A stretch of DNA of 64,000 nucleotides, taken from the NCBI GenBank assembly GCA_033032175.1, contig CM065314.1:3100001-3164000 (forward strand), in the 5' to 3' direction. Under the pieces are notes generated by a model. It searched no databases, was not told the DNA's origin, and worked only from the letters and a program-made list of their open reading frames with translations. The stretch comes from Saturnia japonica. Its lineage: Eukaryota; Arthropoda; Insecta; Lepidoptera; Saturniidae. Of this stretch, positions 63,963 to 64,000 are shown one piece after another. The first letter of the stretch is position 1, and every line of letters starts with the position of its first letter. The translations under genes were made by a program, and so were the position numbers.

Positions 63963-64000
63963 GCTAGTGCTTAGTAGTAGTAGCTTACCTATTTTATCCA

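Overview
This is 64 kb of AT-rich eukaryotic DNA, almost certainly from a moth or butterfly (Lepidoptera). Three things point there: an RTE-clade LINE whose 3' end runs into a (TGA)n tail; many copies of short dispersed elements with wording typical of lepidopteran genomes (ends such as actagctgtgcccgcggct, and aaccgacttcaaaaaagg); and three tRNA-derived SINE families. The species cannot be fixed from the sequence. I see no intact host gene, no genuine tRNA or rRNA gene, and no CRISPR or bacterial feature. The window reads as a gene desert, a very large intron, or TE-rich (possibly heterochromatic or sex-linked) DNA. Sixty-residue ORFs are common by chance here, and almost all of them are noise.

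The only long coding region is the reverse transcriptase of a 5'-truncated RTE LINE (element 39818-41612). It has a 9-bp target duplication and one frame break near 41375. Older coding fossils are a Tc1-like DD34E transposase (10956-11975), a LINE C-terminus with an apparent inverted 5' segment and a 16-bp flanking duplication (4623-5052), three copies of a Jockey/CR1-like LINE C-terminus (27655-28325, 34870-35165, 41683-42170), and short RTE-like C-terminal remnants (23098-23292, 24905-25200, 36900-36990, 60130-60235).

Layout. 1-2 kb: very AT-rich block, then a SINE-B copy broken by a LINE tail and by SINE-C. 2-5.3 kb: a small MITE (3639-4044) and a nested D-element/SINE-A/LINE cluster. 5.3-8.3 kb: paired E elements in inverted orientation, and an A element split by an O MITE and abutted by SINE-C. 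9-12 kb: a full H element and the Tc1 fossil inside repeat Q. 12-20 kb: mostly unassigned DNA with G, SINE-B, N, A, L and M elements. 20-30 kb: a CpG-rich patch, SINE-B, E, A and LINE fossils. 30-39 kb: SINE-A copies, L, D, E, S, O and A. 39.5-44.7 kb: the RTE insertion, a Jockey-like fossil, SINE-B, T, D interrupted by SINE-A, and P. 45-54 kb: E copies, LINE tails, F, SINE-B, Q and M. 54-64 kb: H, L, F, a tandem-unit element, A inside a palindromic AT-rich element, and a GT microsatellite.

Family letters (A, D, E and so on) are labels for this window only. They group sequences that I matched to each other by eye, and they are not database names. Boundaries of old elements are approximate. 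Several families share the terminal motif gctagT, which suggests Helitron-like ends; this is an inference.
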